A DNA stretch of 64,000 nucleotides from Sphingomonas sp. Leaf357 (GTDB lineage Bacteria > Pseudomonadota > Alphaproteobacteria > Sphingomonadales > Sphingomonadaceae). The stretch lies in the NCBI RefSeq assembly GCF_001423845.1, contig NZ_LMPM01000001.1:1567395-1631394 (forward strand). The letters are read 5' to 3'. Every line of letters starts with the position of its first letter. Position 1 is the stretch's first letter. Positions 1-8,950 of the stretch are shown one piece after another. The position numbers and the translations under genes were made by a program. Below the pieces are notes generated by a model. That model searched no databases, was not told where the DNA came from, and saw nothing but the letters and a program-made list of their open reading frames with translations.

Positions 1-27
1 ATCAAGGCGCAACCGGGAATATTCTGA
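1..27 (+). CDS. C-terminal end of an upstream gene, possibly YnbE-like lipoprotein
   Basis: Frame 1 reads through the window edge and ends IKAQPGIF followed by TGA at 25-27. This stop overlaps the ATG of the next gene at 27, giving a TGATG junction typical of translationally coupled genes. The downstream gene is a DUF1318/YdbL-type protein, and in proteobacteria ydbL commonly follows ynbE, so a YnbE-like lipoprotein is the natural guess. Only eight codons are visible, so the identity is inferred from context. Confidence 0.45.
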   Translation: MKAQPGIF

Positions 28-416
28 TGATGATTCTATCTGGTGTTCGGGGCAAGGTGATGATGACGGGCGCAATGCTGCTCGCCGGTCTGTCCAGCGC
101 GGCGTTCGCGCAGCGCGATCCGGCCTATGCCGCGGCGCGCGCGGCGGGCCAGGTGGGCGAACAGCCCAACGGCTATCTCGGCGTGGTGAGCGGCGGGGCG
201 AGCGTCCAGGCGATCGTCGACAAGATCAACATCCAGCGCAAGGCGACCTATGCCGAAAAGGCGCAGGCGGCGGGCGTGACGATCAACGATTACGGCGTGA
301 CGTTCGGTTGCAACCTGATCGCGCAGACGAAGCCGGGCGAGAAATACAAGGCGCCGGACGGATCGTGGAAGACGCGGACGGACGCGGCGCCGGAGCGCAG
401 CCCGAGCTGCGTGTGA
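27..416 (+). CDS. YdbL family DUF1318 periplasmic protein
   Basis: This is a 129-residue exported protein of unknown biochemical role. An N-terminal hydrophobic segment ending SAAFAQ looks like a signal peptide with cleavage near residue 29. The mature part carries the DUF1318 pattern: AAGQVGEQPNGYLG, then VDKINIQRKATYAEKA, then a C-terminal TKPGEKYKAPDGSW. The ATG at 27 overlaps the stop of the preceding frame, which supports this start; ATGs at 60 and 63 would give a shorter signal peptide. YdbL usually travels with YnbE and YdbH, the latter an AsmA-like envelope protein, so a role in envelope lipid transport is possible but inferred. Two cysteines, in FGCN and the terminal SCV, could form a disulfide. 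Confidence 0.8.
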   Translation: MMILSGVRGKVMMTGAMLLAGLSSAAFAQRDPAYAAARAAGQVGEQPNGYLGVVSGGASVQAIVDKINIQRKATYAEKAQAAGVTINDYGVTFGCNLIAQTKPGEKYKAPDGSWKTRTDAAPERSPSCV

Positions 417-441
417 TTCGGTGAAGTCTGTACCGCCTATG

Positions 442-664
442 CCGTCATTCCGGACTTGATCCGGGATCCAACGTGCGGCTGGGTAATGCTGTCGTATAGC
501 GCGATAACCCCTCCTCGTTTGCCCTGAGCCTGTCGAAAAGGGTTGCTCGATAGGTGCTTCGACAAGCTCAGTACGGACGGACAAAGTGGGTGCACGGTCC
601 GAATGGACGCGCCAGCGCTTGCGCTTGTGGAACGTTGGATCCCAGATCAAGTCCGGGATGACGG
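442..664. repeat. Inverted repeat (family 1) with a nested family 2 repeat
   Basis: The 355-bp space between the YdbL gene and atpI holds no convincing gene. Arms at 442-473 (starting CCGTCATTCCGGACTTG) and 633-664 (ending CAAGTCCGGGATGACGG) are near-complementary. Inside lies a second, unrelated repeat pair, GCCCTGAGCCTGTCGAA at 521-537 and CTTCGACAAGCTCAG at about 557-571. Both families recur elsewhere in the window. The nesting suggests one element landed inside another. Confidence 0.85.
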
Positions 665-831
665 CGGACGGGGGATTGCCGTCATCCCATTGGTCTAAAG
701 GCCGATCCCACAGCGGTTGACTTGGCGACCCCCCTTTTCTAAACGGGCGCCGCAACGGGGGTGTCGCTCCCATGTCTCTCGTCGCTGCGCCTTTGGCGTG
801 GCGGCGTTTTCTTATCAGGACTTTTCAAGCG

Positions 832-1122
832 TTGGCCGACGATCGCCAGACCGATGACCTGAACAGCCGCATCGCCAGCGCGCGTGCGGCCGAGCAGGCG
901 CGTGCCGGCGGGACCGGGCTGGGCAAGCCGGCCAAGGGCTATTCGCAGGGGTCGCGCGTACTGGCGATGCTGCTGGGCGCCTTGTTCGGCGGGGGCGTGC
1001 TGGGCTGGGCGATCGACCAGTGGTTCGGCACGAGCCCCTGGGGCCTGCTGATCGTGCTGACGCTCGCCGTAATCGGGGCTTTCATGAATATCATCAAGAT
1101 GTCGAAGGAGCGCCCAGAGTGA
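832..1122 (+). CDS. atpI: ATP synthase protein I (AtpI/AtpZ family)
   Basis: This small membrane protein is encoded first in the F0 cluster and in other bacteria helps c-ring assembly. Residues after the hydrophilic N-terminus (DDLNSRIASARAAEQ) form two predicted membrane helices, VLAMLLGALFGGGVLGWAI and GLLIVLTLAVIGAFMNIIKM. The frame is open from an ATG at 772, but that start adds an odd basic-hydrophobic stretch. A TTG at 832, preceded by AGGA at 817-820, gives a 96-residue product of normal size and is preferred. The gene ends in a GTGA overlap with atpB. Start choice is the main uncertainty. Confidence 0.8.
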   Translation: MADDRQTDDLNSRIASARAAEQARAGGTGLGKPAKGYSQGSRVLAMLLGALFGGGVLGWAIDQWFGTSPWGLLIVLTLAVIGAFMNIIKMSKERPE

Positions 1123-1913
1123 GTGGGAATGTGAGCGCCGGCAAAATCGATCCGATGGAGCAGTTCATGGTCGAGCCCTTGCTGGGCCGCCATCTGGAAC
1201 TGTTCGGCTACGACGTGTCGTTCACCAATTCGGCGCTGTTCATGTTCGTCGTGCTGGCGCTGCTGGCCGTGTTCATGGCCGGCGGCATGAAGCGCGCGCT
1301 GATCCCGGGCCGCTGGCAGGTGATGGCCGAGGGCGCGGTGAGCTTCATCGACAATATGGTGACGACCAGCATCGGTTCGGGCGGCAAGAAGTTCGCGCCG
1401 TACATCTTCTCGCTGTTCTTCTTCATTCTGTTCGCCAATTTCGTCGGCATCCTGCCGCTGGCGATCGTGCCGGGGCTGCACACCTTCGCCGTCACCAGCC
1501 ACATTACGCTGACCGCGGTGCTGGCGTTCGTGTCGTTCGGCATCGTGCTGATCGTCGGGCTGGTGAAGCATGGCTTCAAATTCTTCTCCCTGTTCGTGCC
1601 ACACGGCGCGCCGCTGTGGCTGATGCCGGTCATCATCCCGGTCGAGTTCGTGTCGTTCATGGTGCGCCCGTTCAGCCTCGCGCTGCGACTGTTCGTCGCG
1701 ATGACCGCCGGGCACATCCTGCTCGAAGTGTTCGGCAGCTTCGTGGTGCAGGGCCTGAACGCGGGCGGCCCGCTCGGCTGGCTCGTCAGCGCGCTCAGCT
1801 TCGTGATGATCATCGGCGTCAGCGCGCTGGAGCTTCTGGTCTGCGCGATCCAGGCGTACGTCTTTGCACTTCTCACGTCGCTGTACCTGCATGACGCGGT
1901 GCATCTGCACTAG
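1119..1913 (+). CDS. atpB: F0F1 ATP synthase subunit a
   Basis: Subunit a forms the proton half-channels of the F0 motor in the inner membrane. The product of about 264 residues has the family hallmarks: several hydrophobic helices, the segment MVRPFSLALRLFVAMTAGHI containing the essential stator arginine (in LALRLF), and a C-terminal helix ELLVCAIQAYVFALL. The GTG at 1119 overlaps the atpI stop and has AAGGAG at 1105-1110 as ribosome-binding site; an ATG at 1155 is the alternative. The frame stays open further upstream, but that part is out-of-frame atpI sequence. The next gene in the operon is atpE. Confidence 0.95.
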   Translation: MSGNVSAGKIDPMEQFMVEPLLGRHLELFGYDVSFTNSALFMFVVLALLAVFMAGGMKRALIPGRWQVMAEGAVSFIDNMVTTSIGSGGKKFAPYIFSLFFFILFANFVGILPLAIVPGLHTFAVTSHITLTAVLAFVSFGIVLIVGLVKHGFKFFSLFVPHGAPLWLMPVIIPVEFVSFMVRPFSLALRLFVAMTAGHILLEVFGSFVVQGLNAGGPLGWLVSALSFVMIIGVSALELLVCAIQAYVFALLTSLYLHDAVHLH

Positions 1914-1971
1914 AGACATCGAGTTTTAGAGTTTTCTACCAACCACACTGAATTGATTAGGGAGTTTTGAC

Positions 1972-2202
1972 ATGACTGATACGGGTTTGATGTACATCGG
2001 TGCCGGCCTCGCAGCGATCGGCGTCGGCATGGCCGCACTCGGCGTGGGCAATGTGTTCGGTTCGTTCCTTGAGGGCGCGCTGCGCAATCCGGGCGCTGCC
2101 GACGGCCAGCAGGGCCGCCTGTTCATCGGTTTCGCAGCGTCGGAACTGTTGGGCCTGATCGCCTTCGTCGTCGCGATCCTGATCCTGTTCGTCGTCAAGT
2201 AA
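1972..2202 (+). CDS. atpE: F0F1 ATP synthase subunit c
   Basis: The 76-residue c subunit forms the proton-translocating ring. It is a helical hairpin: helix 1 is glycine-rich (YIGAGLAAIGVGMAALGVGN), the polar loop is ALRNPGAADGQQGRL, and helix 2 (FAASELLGLIAFVVAILILF) carries the essential carboxylate as the Glu in ASELLGL. A GGGAG ribosome-binding site lies just before the ATG. The 58-bp gap after atpB is the longest inside the operon. Length and motifs match the family fully. Confidence 0.97.
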   Translation: MTDTGLMYIGAGLAAIGVGMAALGVGNVFGSFLEGALRNPGAADGQQGRLFIGFAASELLGLIAFVVAILILFVVK

Positions 2203-2250
2203 TTCGGGTCAAGTAAACCTGACGACCTAAGTAAGAGAGAGCATCCTCCA

Positions 2251-2745
2251 ATGCCGCAGCTTTCCCAGATCGGTGAGATCTACGCCTCGCAGCTGTTCTG
2301 GCTCGCGATCGTGTTCGCGCTGATCTATTTCGGGATCGGCAAGGCGATGGTGCCCAAGATCGAACGGACGATCGACGATCGTACCGCGCGCGTCTCGGGC
2401 GATCTCGCCGCGGCGGAGGCTGCGCACCAGAGCGCGACCGGGCTCGAGACCAGCTATCAGGCCGGTCTCGACGCGGCGCGGGCGGTGGCGTTCAAATCGG
2501 CCGCCGAGGCCAAGGCGCAGGCATCCGCCCGCGCCGAGGCGACGGTGAAGGCCGGCGATGCGACGGCAGCGGCGAATGTCGCGGCGGCGATGACCCGGAT
2601 CGATGCCGCCAAGGCGACGGCCGCGTCCGACATCGAAGCGGCGACGGTCGATGCCGTGCAGGATATCGTCGCCAAGCTGTCGGGCGTGCAGGTCGATCGC
2701 GTGGCGGTCGAGCAGAAGGTGAAGGCGGAACTGGCGCATGGCTGA
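2251..2745 (+). CDS. atpF': F0F1 ATP synthase subunit b'
   Basis: This is the first of two b-type stator subunits, as in other alphaproteobacteria and photosynthetic lineages. The 164-residue protein has one N-terminal membrane helix (LFWLAIVFALIYFGIGKAMV) followed by a long charged, alanine-rich coiled coil that dimerises with subunit b and reaches to F1. It begins MPQLSQIGEIYASQ, typical of the b' form. Its last codons overlap the start of the b gene by 8 bp, indicating coupling and equal synthesis. Confidence 0.93.
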   Translation: MPQLSQIGEIYASQLFWLAIVFALIYFGIGKAMVPKIERTIDDRTARVSGDLAAAEAAHQSATGLETSYQAGLDAARAVAFKSAAEAKAQASARAEATVKAGDATAAANVAAAMTRIDAAKATAASDIEAATVDAVQDIVAKLSGVQVDRVAVEQKVKAELAHG

Positions 2746-3292
2746 GGGACACCCAATCGAGGCCGTCGCGCAGACTGGCGTGGTCGAGGTTCATCACGAA
2801 CCGGTCGCGTTCGGCATCAGTGCGCCGGGCTATGTCGCGCTGTCGATGCTGGTCGTGATCGGCATCATATTGTGGAAGAAGGTGCCTTCGATGATCGGGC
2901 GGATGCTCGACGCGAAGATCGCCACGATCCGTCACGATCTGGACGAGGCGGCCAAGCTGCGCGCCGAAGCCGAGGCGCAGTTGGCCGAGGCGAAGACGCG
3001 CAATGCGGCGAGCGCGGGCGATGCGGCGGCGATCGTCGCGCATGCCGAGGCCGAGGCGAAGCAACTGCTCGCCCAGGCCGAGGCGGATGCGGCGGAACTG
3101 GTGGCACGGCGCGCCAAGATGGCCGAGGACAAGATCGGTGCAGCGGAACGGCTCGCAATTTCCGAGGTCCGGGCGAAGGCTGCCGATGCGGCTGCGCGCG
3201 CTGCGGCGACGATCATCGCCGAGCGGCATGATGCCGATGCCGACAAGGTGGTGGTGGATCGCACGATCGCCGGACTCGGTCGGCCGAACTGA
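2738..3292 (+). CDS. atpF: F0F1 ATP synthase subunit b
   Basis: This is the second b-type stator subunit, 184 residues. A hydrophilic N-terminal extension precedes the membrane helix ISAPGYVALSMLVVIGIILW; the rest is an alanine- and glutamate-rich coiled coil with ADAAARAAATIIAERHDADA near the end. It overlaps the b' gene by 8 bp. No F1 genes (atpHAGDC) follow, which fits the usual alphaproteobacterial separation of F0 and F1 loci. Confidence 0.93.
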   Translation: MAEGHPIEAVAQTGVVEVHHEPVAFGISAPGYVALSMLVVIGIILWKKVPSMIGRMLDAKIATIRHDLDEAAKLRAEAEAQLAEAKTRNAASAGDAAAIVAHAEAEAKQLLAQAEADAAELVARRAKMAEDKIGAAERLAISEVRAKAADAAARAAATIIAERHDADADKVVVDRTIAGLGRPN

Positions 3293-3340
3293 TCGTTATA
3301 CCCTGATTGCCGACTGTCGGGTCGGCCCAGTCGGTAGTCT

Positions 3341-3409
3341 TCGTCACCCCGGACTTGTTTCGGGATCCTCCGTGCAAGGTCGGCGATTCGTATTCGGATG
3401 ACCGGACTC
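3341..3409. repeat. Degenerate family 1 inverted repeat after atpF
   Basis: TCGTCACCCCGGACTTGTTT at 3340-3359 matches the left arm of the family seen at 5993 and 15189. The right arm (GGATGACCGGACTCC near 3396) is only partly preserved. The remaining sequence between atpF and the gene at 3553 shows no gene or clear terminator. Confidence 0.65.
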
Positions 3410-3552
3410 CAGCACCGATCCGAAGTGGCGGGCGATAAGGAGCGGCTCGTTGCGCCGCTTCCGGCCTTGATCTCACGCATTTCGAATTGCAACCAATCGC
3501 GCTAGACCTACGGCCGATGGCGAATCGTGCCATTGTCCGGAGAGCTTGATCC

Positions 3553-3879
3553 ATGAAATTCATCGTCCTTGCCGCCGTCCTGATGCTGCCTGCCGCCGCT
3601 TCCGCCCAGACCGCGGCGCCTGCGGCTCCGGCGCCTGTTGCCCCCGCCGCGCCCGCTGCCGCGACGGCCAAGTTCACGCTCGACACGCCGATCGAGGCGA
3701 TCGTCGCCGATCCGGCCGGCAAGGCGGTGATCGACAAAGATCTGCCCGGTACCACGACGCACCCGATGTACGACCAGTTCAAGGCGATGAGCCTGAACCA
3801 GGTCGCTCCGATGGCCGCAGACAAGATCACGCCGGCGGTGCTGGCCAAGGTGCAGGCCGATCTGGCGACGATCAAGTAA
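3553..3879 (+). CDS. Small exported protein of unknown function
   Basis: This is a 108-residue protein with a clear signal peptide (MKFIVLAAVLMLPAAASAQ, cleavage after residue 19), then an alanine/proline-rich linker (about residues 20-42) and a compact C-terminal region starting KFTLDTPIEAIVADPAGKAV and ending AKVQADLATIK. The conserved-looking part (IEAIVADPAGKAVIDKDLPG, then MYDQFKAMSLNQV) resembles short exported proteins common in sphingomonads, for which no activity is known to me. No catalytic residues or membrane anchor are visible. It stands alone between two repeat-filled gaps. Confidence 0.75.
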   Translation: MKFIVLAAVLMLPAAASAQTAAPAAPAPVAPAAPAAATAKFTLDTPIEAIVADPAGKAVIDKDLPGTTTHPMYDQFKAMSLNQVAPMAADKITPAVLAKVQADLATIK

Positions 3880-3894
3880 GGCAACCGCCGCTTT

Positions 3895-3991
3895 CCGTCA
3901 TGCCGGACCGGGTCCGGCATCCAACGCGCCGCGAACTCGCCAGCGGATGATACGCGACGCGTTGGACCCCGGATCACGTCCGGGGTGACGG
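3895..3991. repeat. Family 1 inverted repeat before uvrC
   Basis: The left arm CCGTCATGCCGGACCGG begins at 3895 and the right arm ends CGTCCGGGGTGACGG at 3991. It lies between the small exported protein and uvrC. The sequence could fold into a long hairpin in RNA. Confidence 0.8.
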
Positions 3992-4058
3992 CTTCGGTTT
4001 TGGAATTGCGAGCAGCGAAGGGTGGCTTGCTCGCCCGCGAGTCCCTAAATCACCCGCA

Positions 4059-5984
4059 ATGTCCTCTCCCAACGCCCCCGACCGTTTCAACGAAGAGAAG
4101 TCCGCCTTTGCCGTTCGCGGCGGGGGCGATGCACCGGATATCGCGACGGGCGTCGCGGCGATCCGCAACGTGCTCGCGACGCTCCCGACGCGACCGGGCG
4201 TGTATCGGATGCAGGATGCACGTGGGGACGTGCTATACGTCGGCAAGGCGCGCGCGCTGAAGAACCGCGTGACCAACTACACGCAGATCGACCGGCTCTC
4301 GAAACGCCTGCAGCGGATGGTCGCGCAGACGCGATCGATGACGATCGTCACGACCAACAACGAGGCCGAGGCGCTGCTGCTCGAGGCGCAACTGATCAAG
4401 CGCTATCGCCCGCCGTACAACGTGCTGTTGCGCGATGATAAGAGCTTTCCCTTCATCCTGCTGCGCTCCGATCACGAATTTCCGCGCATCCAGAAGCATC
4501 GCGGCGCGCGGCGCGCGAAGGGCAATTATTACGGGCCGTTCGCCAGCGCCGGATCGGTCAACAACACGCTGAACGCATTGCAGAAGCTGTTCCTGCTGCG
4601 ATCATGCACCGACGGCTTCTTCAAGACGCGCGATCGGCCATGCCTGCTGTACCAGATCAAGCGCTGCTCCGCGCCGTGCGTCGGGCGGATCTCGAAGGAG
4701 GATTATGCCGATCTGAACGAGGACGCGAAGGCGTTCCTCGGCGGCAAATCCACGCAGGTGCAGGCGAAGCTCGGCAAGCAGATGGAAGCGGCGGCGGAGG
4801 CGATGGACTTCGAGCTCGCCGCAATCCTGCGCGACCGGCTGCGCGCGCTTACCTTCATCCAGGGCACGCAGGCGATCAATGCCGAGGGCGTGGGCGACGC
4901 CGACATCTTCGCGATGGCCAATGCCAACGGCGTGATGGGCATCCAGGCCTTCTTCATCCGTGGCGGGCAGAATTGGGGGCATCGCAGCTTCTTCCCGGCG
5001 CACACCAACGATGTCGCGGAAGACGAGGTGCTGACCAGCTTCCTGATGCAATTCTACGAGGAAGTGCCGCCGCCGCGCACGATCCTGCTCGATCGCGACC
5101 TGCCCGAGGCTGATTTGCTGGGTGAGGCATTGGGCGGTGCGGTCGGATTCAAGGTGAGCCTTTCGGTGCCGCAGCGCGGCACGCGGCGGCGGCTGCTCGA
5201 ACAGGCGCAACGCAACGCGGTCGAGGCGCTGGAACGACGGCTGGCGGAAAGCACGACACAGGCGAAACTGCTGCGCGAGGTGGCCGAATTGTTCGATCTG
5301 GCCGAACCGCCCGACCGGATCGAAATCTACGACAACAGCCATATCCAGGGCACCAATGCGGTCGGCGCGATGGTCGTCGCGGGGCCCGAGGGCTTTCGCA
5401 AGGGCCAGTATCGCAAGTTCAACATCAAGAATCCGGAGACGCAGCCGGGCGACGATTTCGGCATGATGCGCGAGGTGTTCCAGCGCCGTTTTGCGCGCGC
5501 GCAGGCCGAGGATCCGGATCGCGATGCGGGCGACTGGCCCGATCTGGTGCTGATCGACGGCGGGCGCGGGCAGTTGAACGCGGCCAAGGCGGTGCTGGAG
5601 GATATGGGGATCGAGGATGTGTGTCTGGTCGGCATCGCCAAGGGGCCGATGCACGGGCGCGACGGTCGCGAAGTGTTCCACATGCTCGACGGCCGCGAGT
5701 TCCAGTTGCCGGTGAACGCGCCCGTGCTGTTCTATCTCCAGCGGCTGCGCGACGAGGTGCACCGGTTCGTGATCGGCGCGCATCGCGACAAGCGCTCCAA
5801 GGCGATCGGCGCGTCGCCGCTGGACGAGGTTCCGGGGATCGGGCCGGCGCGCAAGAAGGCGTTGCTGATGCATTTCGGCACCGGCCGCGCGGTGCGCAAC
5901 GCGAGCCTCGCCGATCTGCAACAGGCGCCCGGCGTTTCGGCGGCGGTGGCGCAGCAGGTGTACGATTTCTATCACGGGCGGTGA
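4059..5984 (+). CDS. uvrC: Excinuclease ABC subunit C
   Basis: UvrC makes the dual incisions of nucleotide excision repair once UvrA/UvrB have marked a lesion. The 641-residue protein shows all domains in order: an N-terminal GIY-YIG nuclease (GVYRMQDARGDVLYVGKARAL, about residues 45-65), a cysteine-rich segment (CLLYQIKRCSAPCVGRI), a UVR domain that binds UvrB (AAAEAMDFELAAILRDRLRAL), the RNase H-like second nuclease (IEIYDNSHIQGTNAVGAMV, later DLVLIDGGRGQLNAA) and C-terminal helix-hairpin-helix repeats (LDEVPGIGPARKKALLMHF). The N-terminus is about 20 residues longer than minimal homologs. It is flanked by inverted repeats and appears monocistronic. Confidence 0.97.
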   Translation: MSSPNAPDRFNEEKSAFAVRGGGDAPDIATGVAAIRNVLATLPTRPGVYRMQDARGDVLYVGKARALKNRVTNYTQIDRLSKRLQRMVAQTRSMTIVTTNNEAEALLLEAQLIKRYRPPYNVLLRDDKSFPFILLRSDHEFPRIQKHRGARRAKGNYYGPFASAGSVNNTLNALQKLFLLRSCTDGFFKTRDRPCLLYQIKRCSAPCVGRISKEDYADLNEDAKAFLGGKSTQVQAKLGKQMEAAAEAMDFELAAILRDRLRALTFIQGTQAINAEGVGDADIFAMANANGVMGIQAFFIRGGQNWGHRSFFPAHTNDVAEDEVLTSFLMQFYEEVPPPRTILLDRDLPEADLLGEALGGAVGFKVSLSVPQRGTRRRLLEQAQRNAVEALERRLAESTTQAKLLREVAELFDLAEPPDRIEIYDNSHIQGTNAVGAMVVAGPEGFRKGQYRKFNIKNPETQPGDDFGMMREVFQRRFARAQAEDPDRDAGDWPDLVLIDGGRGQLNAAKAVLEDMGIEDVCLVGIAKGPMHGRDGREVFHMLDGREFQLPVNAPVLFYLQRLRDEVHRFVIGAHRDKRSKAIGASPLDEVPGIGPARKKALLMHFGTGRAVRNASLADLQQAPGVSAAVAQQVYDFYHGR

Positions 5985-5992
5985 ATATGTAT

Positions 5993-6089
5993 CGTCACCC
6001 CGGACTTGTTCCGGGGTCCACCGTGCCGCTTTATCAACGGCCTGATAGCCTGTGGGCCGGTGGACCCCGGAACAAGTCCGGGGTGACGG
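5993..6089. repeat. Family 1 perfect inverted repeat after uvrC
   Basis: The arms CGTCACCCCGGACTTGTTCC (from 5993) and GGAACAAGTCCGGGGTGACG (to about 6088) are fully complementary and continue inward through GGGGTCCACC/GGTGGACCCC. It is the best-preserved copy of this family in the window and would form a very stable hairpin 3' of uvrC, where it could act in transcript stability. Confidence 0.9.
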
Positions 6090-6151
6090 AATAGAAGTTG
6101 CCGCTCATTCGCGCCGCGCTAGACTGACCCCGTCTCTGGGGGGTAAAATTC

Positions 6152-8950
6152 ATGTTTCGGCGTACGATCTTCTTCGCCTTGCTCGCATCGGCCGGGGTGG
6201 CGCATGCGGGGGACAAGCCGCTCTACGCGCCGGTGCCGGATTGGGTGAAGCCCGCGCCGCCGATCGACACGGCGAAGATCAAGGACGATTCGCCGATCTT
6301 CCTGATCCTCGACAGCCAGCAGCGGCTGAAGGATGGCGAGGTGACGGTGTATGCCGAAACGGCGGCGCGCGCCTCATCGCCGCAGGTGCTCGATTCGCTG
6401 GGGACCGTGACGTTGCCGTGGCAACCCGACAAGGGCGATCTGATCATCCACAAGGCGGAGATCGTGCGCGGTGCGGAGCGGATCGACCTGCTGAAGAGCG
6501 GCGAACGCTTCTCGGTCCTGCGCCGCGAGGAACAATTGGAGCAGCGCATGCTGAACGGCATGCTGACCGCGACGATGGCGGTGGAAGGGTTACGCGTCGG
6601 GGACGTGCTGCACCTCGTCTTCTCGACCACGCAGAAGGATACGGCATTGCAGGGCAATGTGCAGGCCTTCGCGCAACTGGCGACCGACCCGGTGCGCGCC
6701 GATTTCGGCCGCGTGCGGATGGTGTGGCCGGAGGGGCGGGACGTGCGCTGGAAGGCGGATGGCAGCGGGGTGACGCCGGTCGTGACCAAGGCGGGTGGCT
6801 ATAACGACCTGACGATCACCGTGCCGCTGTCCAAGCAGCCGGAGATGCCCGCCGATGCCCCGCCGCGCTATCGCCATGCACCGCTTCTGGAAGCGACGAG
6901 CTTCGCCGATTGGGCGGCGATCTCCAAGGTGATGGCGCCGCTATACGAGACCAAAGGGCTGATCGCGCCGGGCAGTCCGCTGGCGGCGGAAGTTGCCAAA
7001 GTTGCCGCGCAAACGCCCGATCCGATGAAGCGGACGGCGCTCGCCTTGCAGCTGGTACAGGACAAAATACGCTATCTTTTCAAGGGGATGGACGGCGGAA
7101 ATTACGTGCCGCAAACGCCGGCCCAGACCTGGACGGTGCGATACGGTGATTGCAAGGCCAAGACCTTGTTACTGCTGGCAATTCTACGAGAGCTGGGAAT
7201 CGAGGCCGAGCCGGTGCTGGCGAACAGCAAGTTCGGCGACTGGGTGCCACAGCGGCTGCCGACGCCGGGTGCGTTCGATCATGTCTTCGTGCGGGCGACC
7301 GTGGCCGGCGAGAGCCTGTGGCTGGACGGCACCGGTGCCGGTGCGCAACTGGCCGACATTCGCGATACGCCGCCGTTCGGCAACGTACTGCCGCTGCGCG
7401 CCGGCGGGACGGGGCTGATGCCGATCCCCTTGCGCGTCAACGCCCGGCCCGATGTCGCGGCCACCCTGACGCGGGACGAATCCGCCGGGGTCAATCTGCC
7501 CGCGCCGTTCACGCTGGCGATGACGATGCGCGGGTCGCTGGCGCAGATCCTGCGATCGGCGCAGGGCCAGGCGAGCAAGGACCAGCTGACCCAGATGGTG
7601 GCGAAGATGAGCGAGGGCTATGTCGGGTCGGGGGCGACGATCGTCGCGCGCACGCTGAAATTCGACGAGGCCAGCGGCACCGCGACCGTCACCGCGTCCG
7701 GCGTGACCTACCCGTCCTGGAACCGCGAGAACGAACGCTATCGCACGAGCGTCGATGCCGCGCTGGACGGGCTGAAATTCGAACCCGATCGCAGTCGCAC
7801 GGCGTGGCGCGACATTCCGGTAAGCAGCGGCGACAAGGCGACATATTCGCTGCGCACCCGCGTGCACCTGCCGGAGGGCGGCAAGGGTTTCACGCTGGAG
7901 GGCAATCCCAAATTGTCCGAAGTCCTCGCCGGTGCGCAGATCGATCGCAACTCGACGCTGGCCGACGGCTGGCTGACCAGCGACGTGATGGTGCAGACGA
8001 CCGGCGCCGAGATCGCCGCCGCCGACATTCCGGCGGCGCGGCAGAAGCTGGCGCAGGCGAAGCAGCATCTGCTCCGCGTGATCGCGCCCGAGGCCTACCC
8101 CGCCGAGTGGCAGGTGATCCAGGCGGGCAAGGCCGCGCATCGGTTCGATCCGATCCTGGCGGTGTACAAGGCCGGAATCGCCGATCAGCCGGACAAGGCC
8201 GAGCCGTTCACCAACCGCGCCTGGTTCCTCGAACGGATCTACGACTGGCGGCCGGCGATCGACGATATCGGCCGCGCGATCGCGACCGATCCGACCGCCG
8301 ACAGCTATTTGTGGCGCGGGCGGCTGTACTGGGCCGTCGGCGAAAAGGACAAGGCGCTGGCCGACATGCTGGAGGCGCGCAAGATCGATCCCGCATCCGA
8401 CACGGTGATCCAGCGGCTCGCCGGCCTGTATGCCGATCGCAAGGAATACGACAAGGCGCTGGCGCTGCTCGACACGCGGATCGAGGATGGCGGCAAGGAC
8501 AAGGCCGATTTCATGCTGGGCAAGGCCGATGTCCTCAGCCGGGCGGGGCGGAAGGACGATGCGATCGCGACGATCGACGCGGCCGTCGCCGCCAAGCCGG
8601 GCGCGCCCGATCTGCTCAACCAGCGCTGCTGGCTGAAGGGGACGCTGAACGTGATGCTCGATACCGCGCTGAAGGATTGCACCAAGGCGATCGCGCTGGC
8701 CGATTCGTCGGAGAAGGTGCTCGACAGCCGGGCGATGGTCTATTTCCGCATGAACCAGATGGAGGATGCGCTGGCGGACCTGAATGCGGCGCTGGATCAG
8801 GATCCGGGCCTTGCCGCGAGCCTGTATATGCGCGGCGTGATCCGCAAGAAGCAGGGCGACGCCAAAGCGGGAGAGATCGACCTGGCCGGGGCGCGACTGA
8901 TGCGGCCGACGATCGACCAGACCTATGCGCAGTTCGGGATCGTGCCTTAA
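6152..8950 (+). CDS. Exported DUF3857 / transglutaminase-like / TPR protein
   Basis: This is a 932-residue protein with a signal peptide (MFRRTIFFALLASAGVAHA). After it comes a DUF3857 beta-domain (about residues 60-250), then a transglutaminase-like domain with the Cys of RYGDCKAKTLLLL at residue 334, the His of AFDHVFVRA and the Asp of WLDGTGAG forming the expected Cys-His-Asp triad. The C-terminal third (from about residue 660) holds several TPR-like helical repeats (e.g. AEPFTNRAWFLERIYDWRPA, DADSYLW-type units). Such proteins are common in Bacteroidetes and sphingomonads, but their substrates are not established. The intact triad suggests an active protease or transglutaminase in the periplasm. 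The gene stands alone between repeats. Confidence 0.85.
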   Translation: MFRRTIFFALLASAGVAHAGDKPLYAPVPDWVKPAPPIDTAKIKDDSPIFLILDSQQRLKDGEVTVYAETAARASSPQVLDSLGTVTLPWQPDKGDLIIHKAEIVRGAERIDLLKSGERFSVLRREEQLEQRMLNGMLTATMAVEGLRVGDVLHLVFSTTQKDTALQGNVQAFAQLATDPVRADFGRVRMVWPEGRDVRWKADGSGVTPVVTKAGGYNDLTITVPLSKQPEMPADAPPRYRHAPLLEATSFADWAAISKVMAPLYETKGLIAPGSPLAAEVAKVAAQTPDPMKRTALALQLVQDKIRYLFKGMDGGNYVPQTPAQTWTVRYGDCKAKTLLLLAILRELGIEAEPVLANSKFGDWVPQRLPTPGAFDHVFVRATVAGESLWLDGTGAGAQLADIRDTPPFGNVLPLRAGGTGLMPIPLRVNARPDVAATLTRDESAGVNLPAPFTLAMTMRGSLAQILRSAQGQASKDQLTQMVAKMSEGYVGSGATIVARTLKFDEASGTATVTASGVTYPSWNRENERYRTSVDAALDGLKFEPDRSRTAWRDIPVSSGDKATYSLRTRVHLPEGGKGFTLEGNPKLSEVLAGAQIDRNSTLADGWLTSDVMVQTTGAEIAAADIPAARQKLAQAKQHLLRVIAPEAYPAEWQVIQAGKAAHRFDPILAVYKAGIADQPDKAEPFTNRAWFLERIYDWRPAIDDIGRAIATDPTADSYLWRGRLYWAVGEKDKALADMLEARKIDPASDTVIQRLAGLYADRKEYDKALALLDTRIEDGGKDKADFMLGKADVLSRAGRKDDAIATIDAAVAAKPGAPDLLNQRCWLKGTLNVMLDTALKDCTKAIALADSSEKVLDSRAMVYFRMNQMEDALADLNAALDQDPGLAASLYMRGVIRKKQGDAKAGEIDLAGARLMRPTIDQTYAQFGIVP

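Noticed and set aside
36..773. 245-residue minus-strand open frame across the YdbL gene and the repeat region
   Set aside because: It is antisense to a recognised gene and then reads through inverted repeats; the translation is rich in Arg and low-complexity and matches no family.
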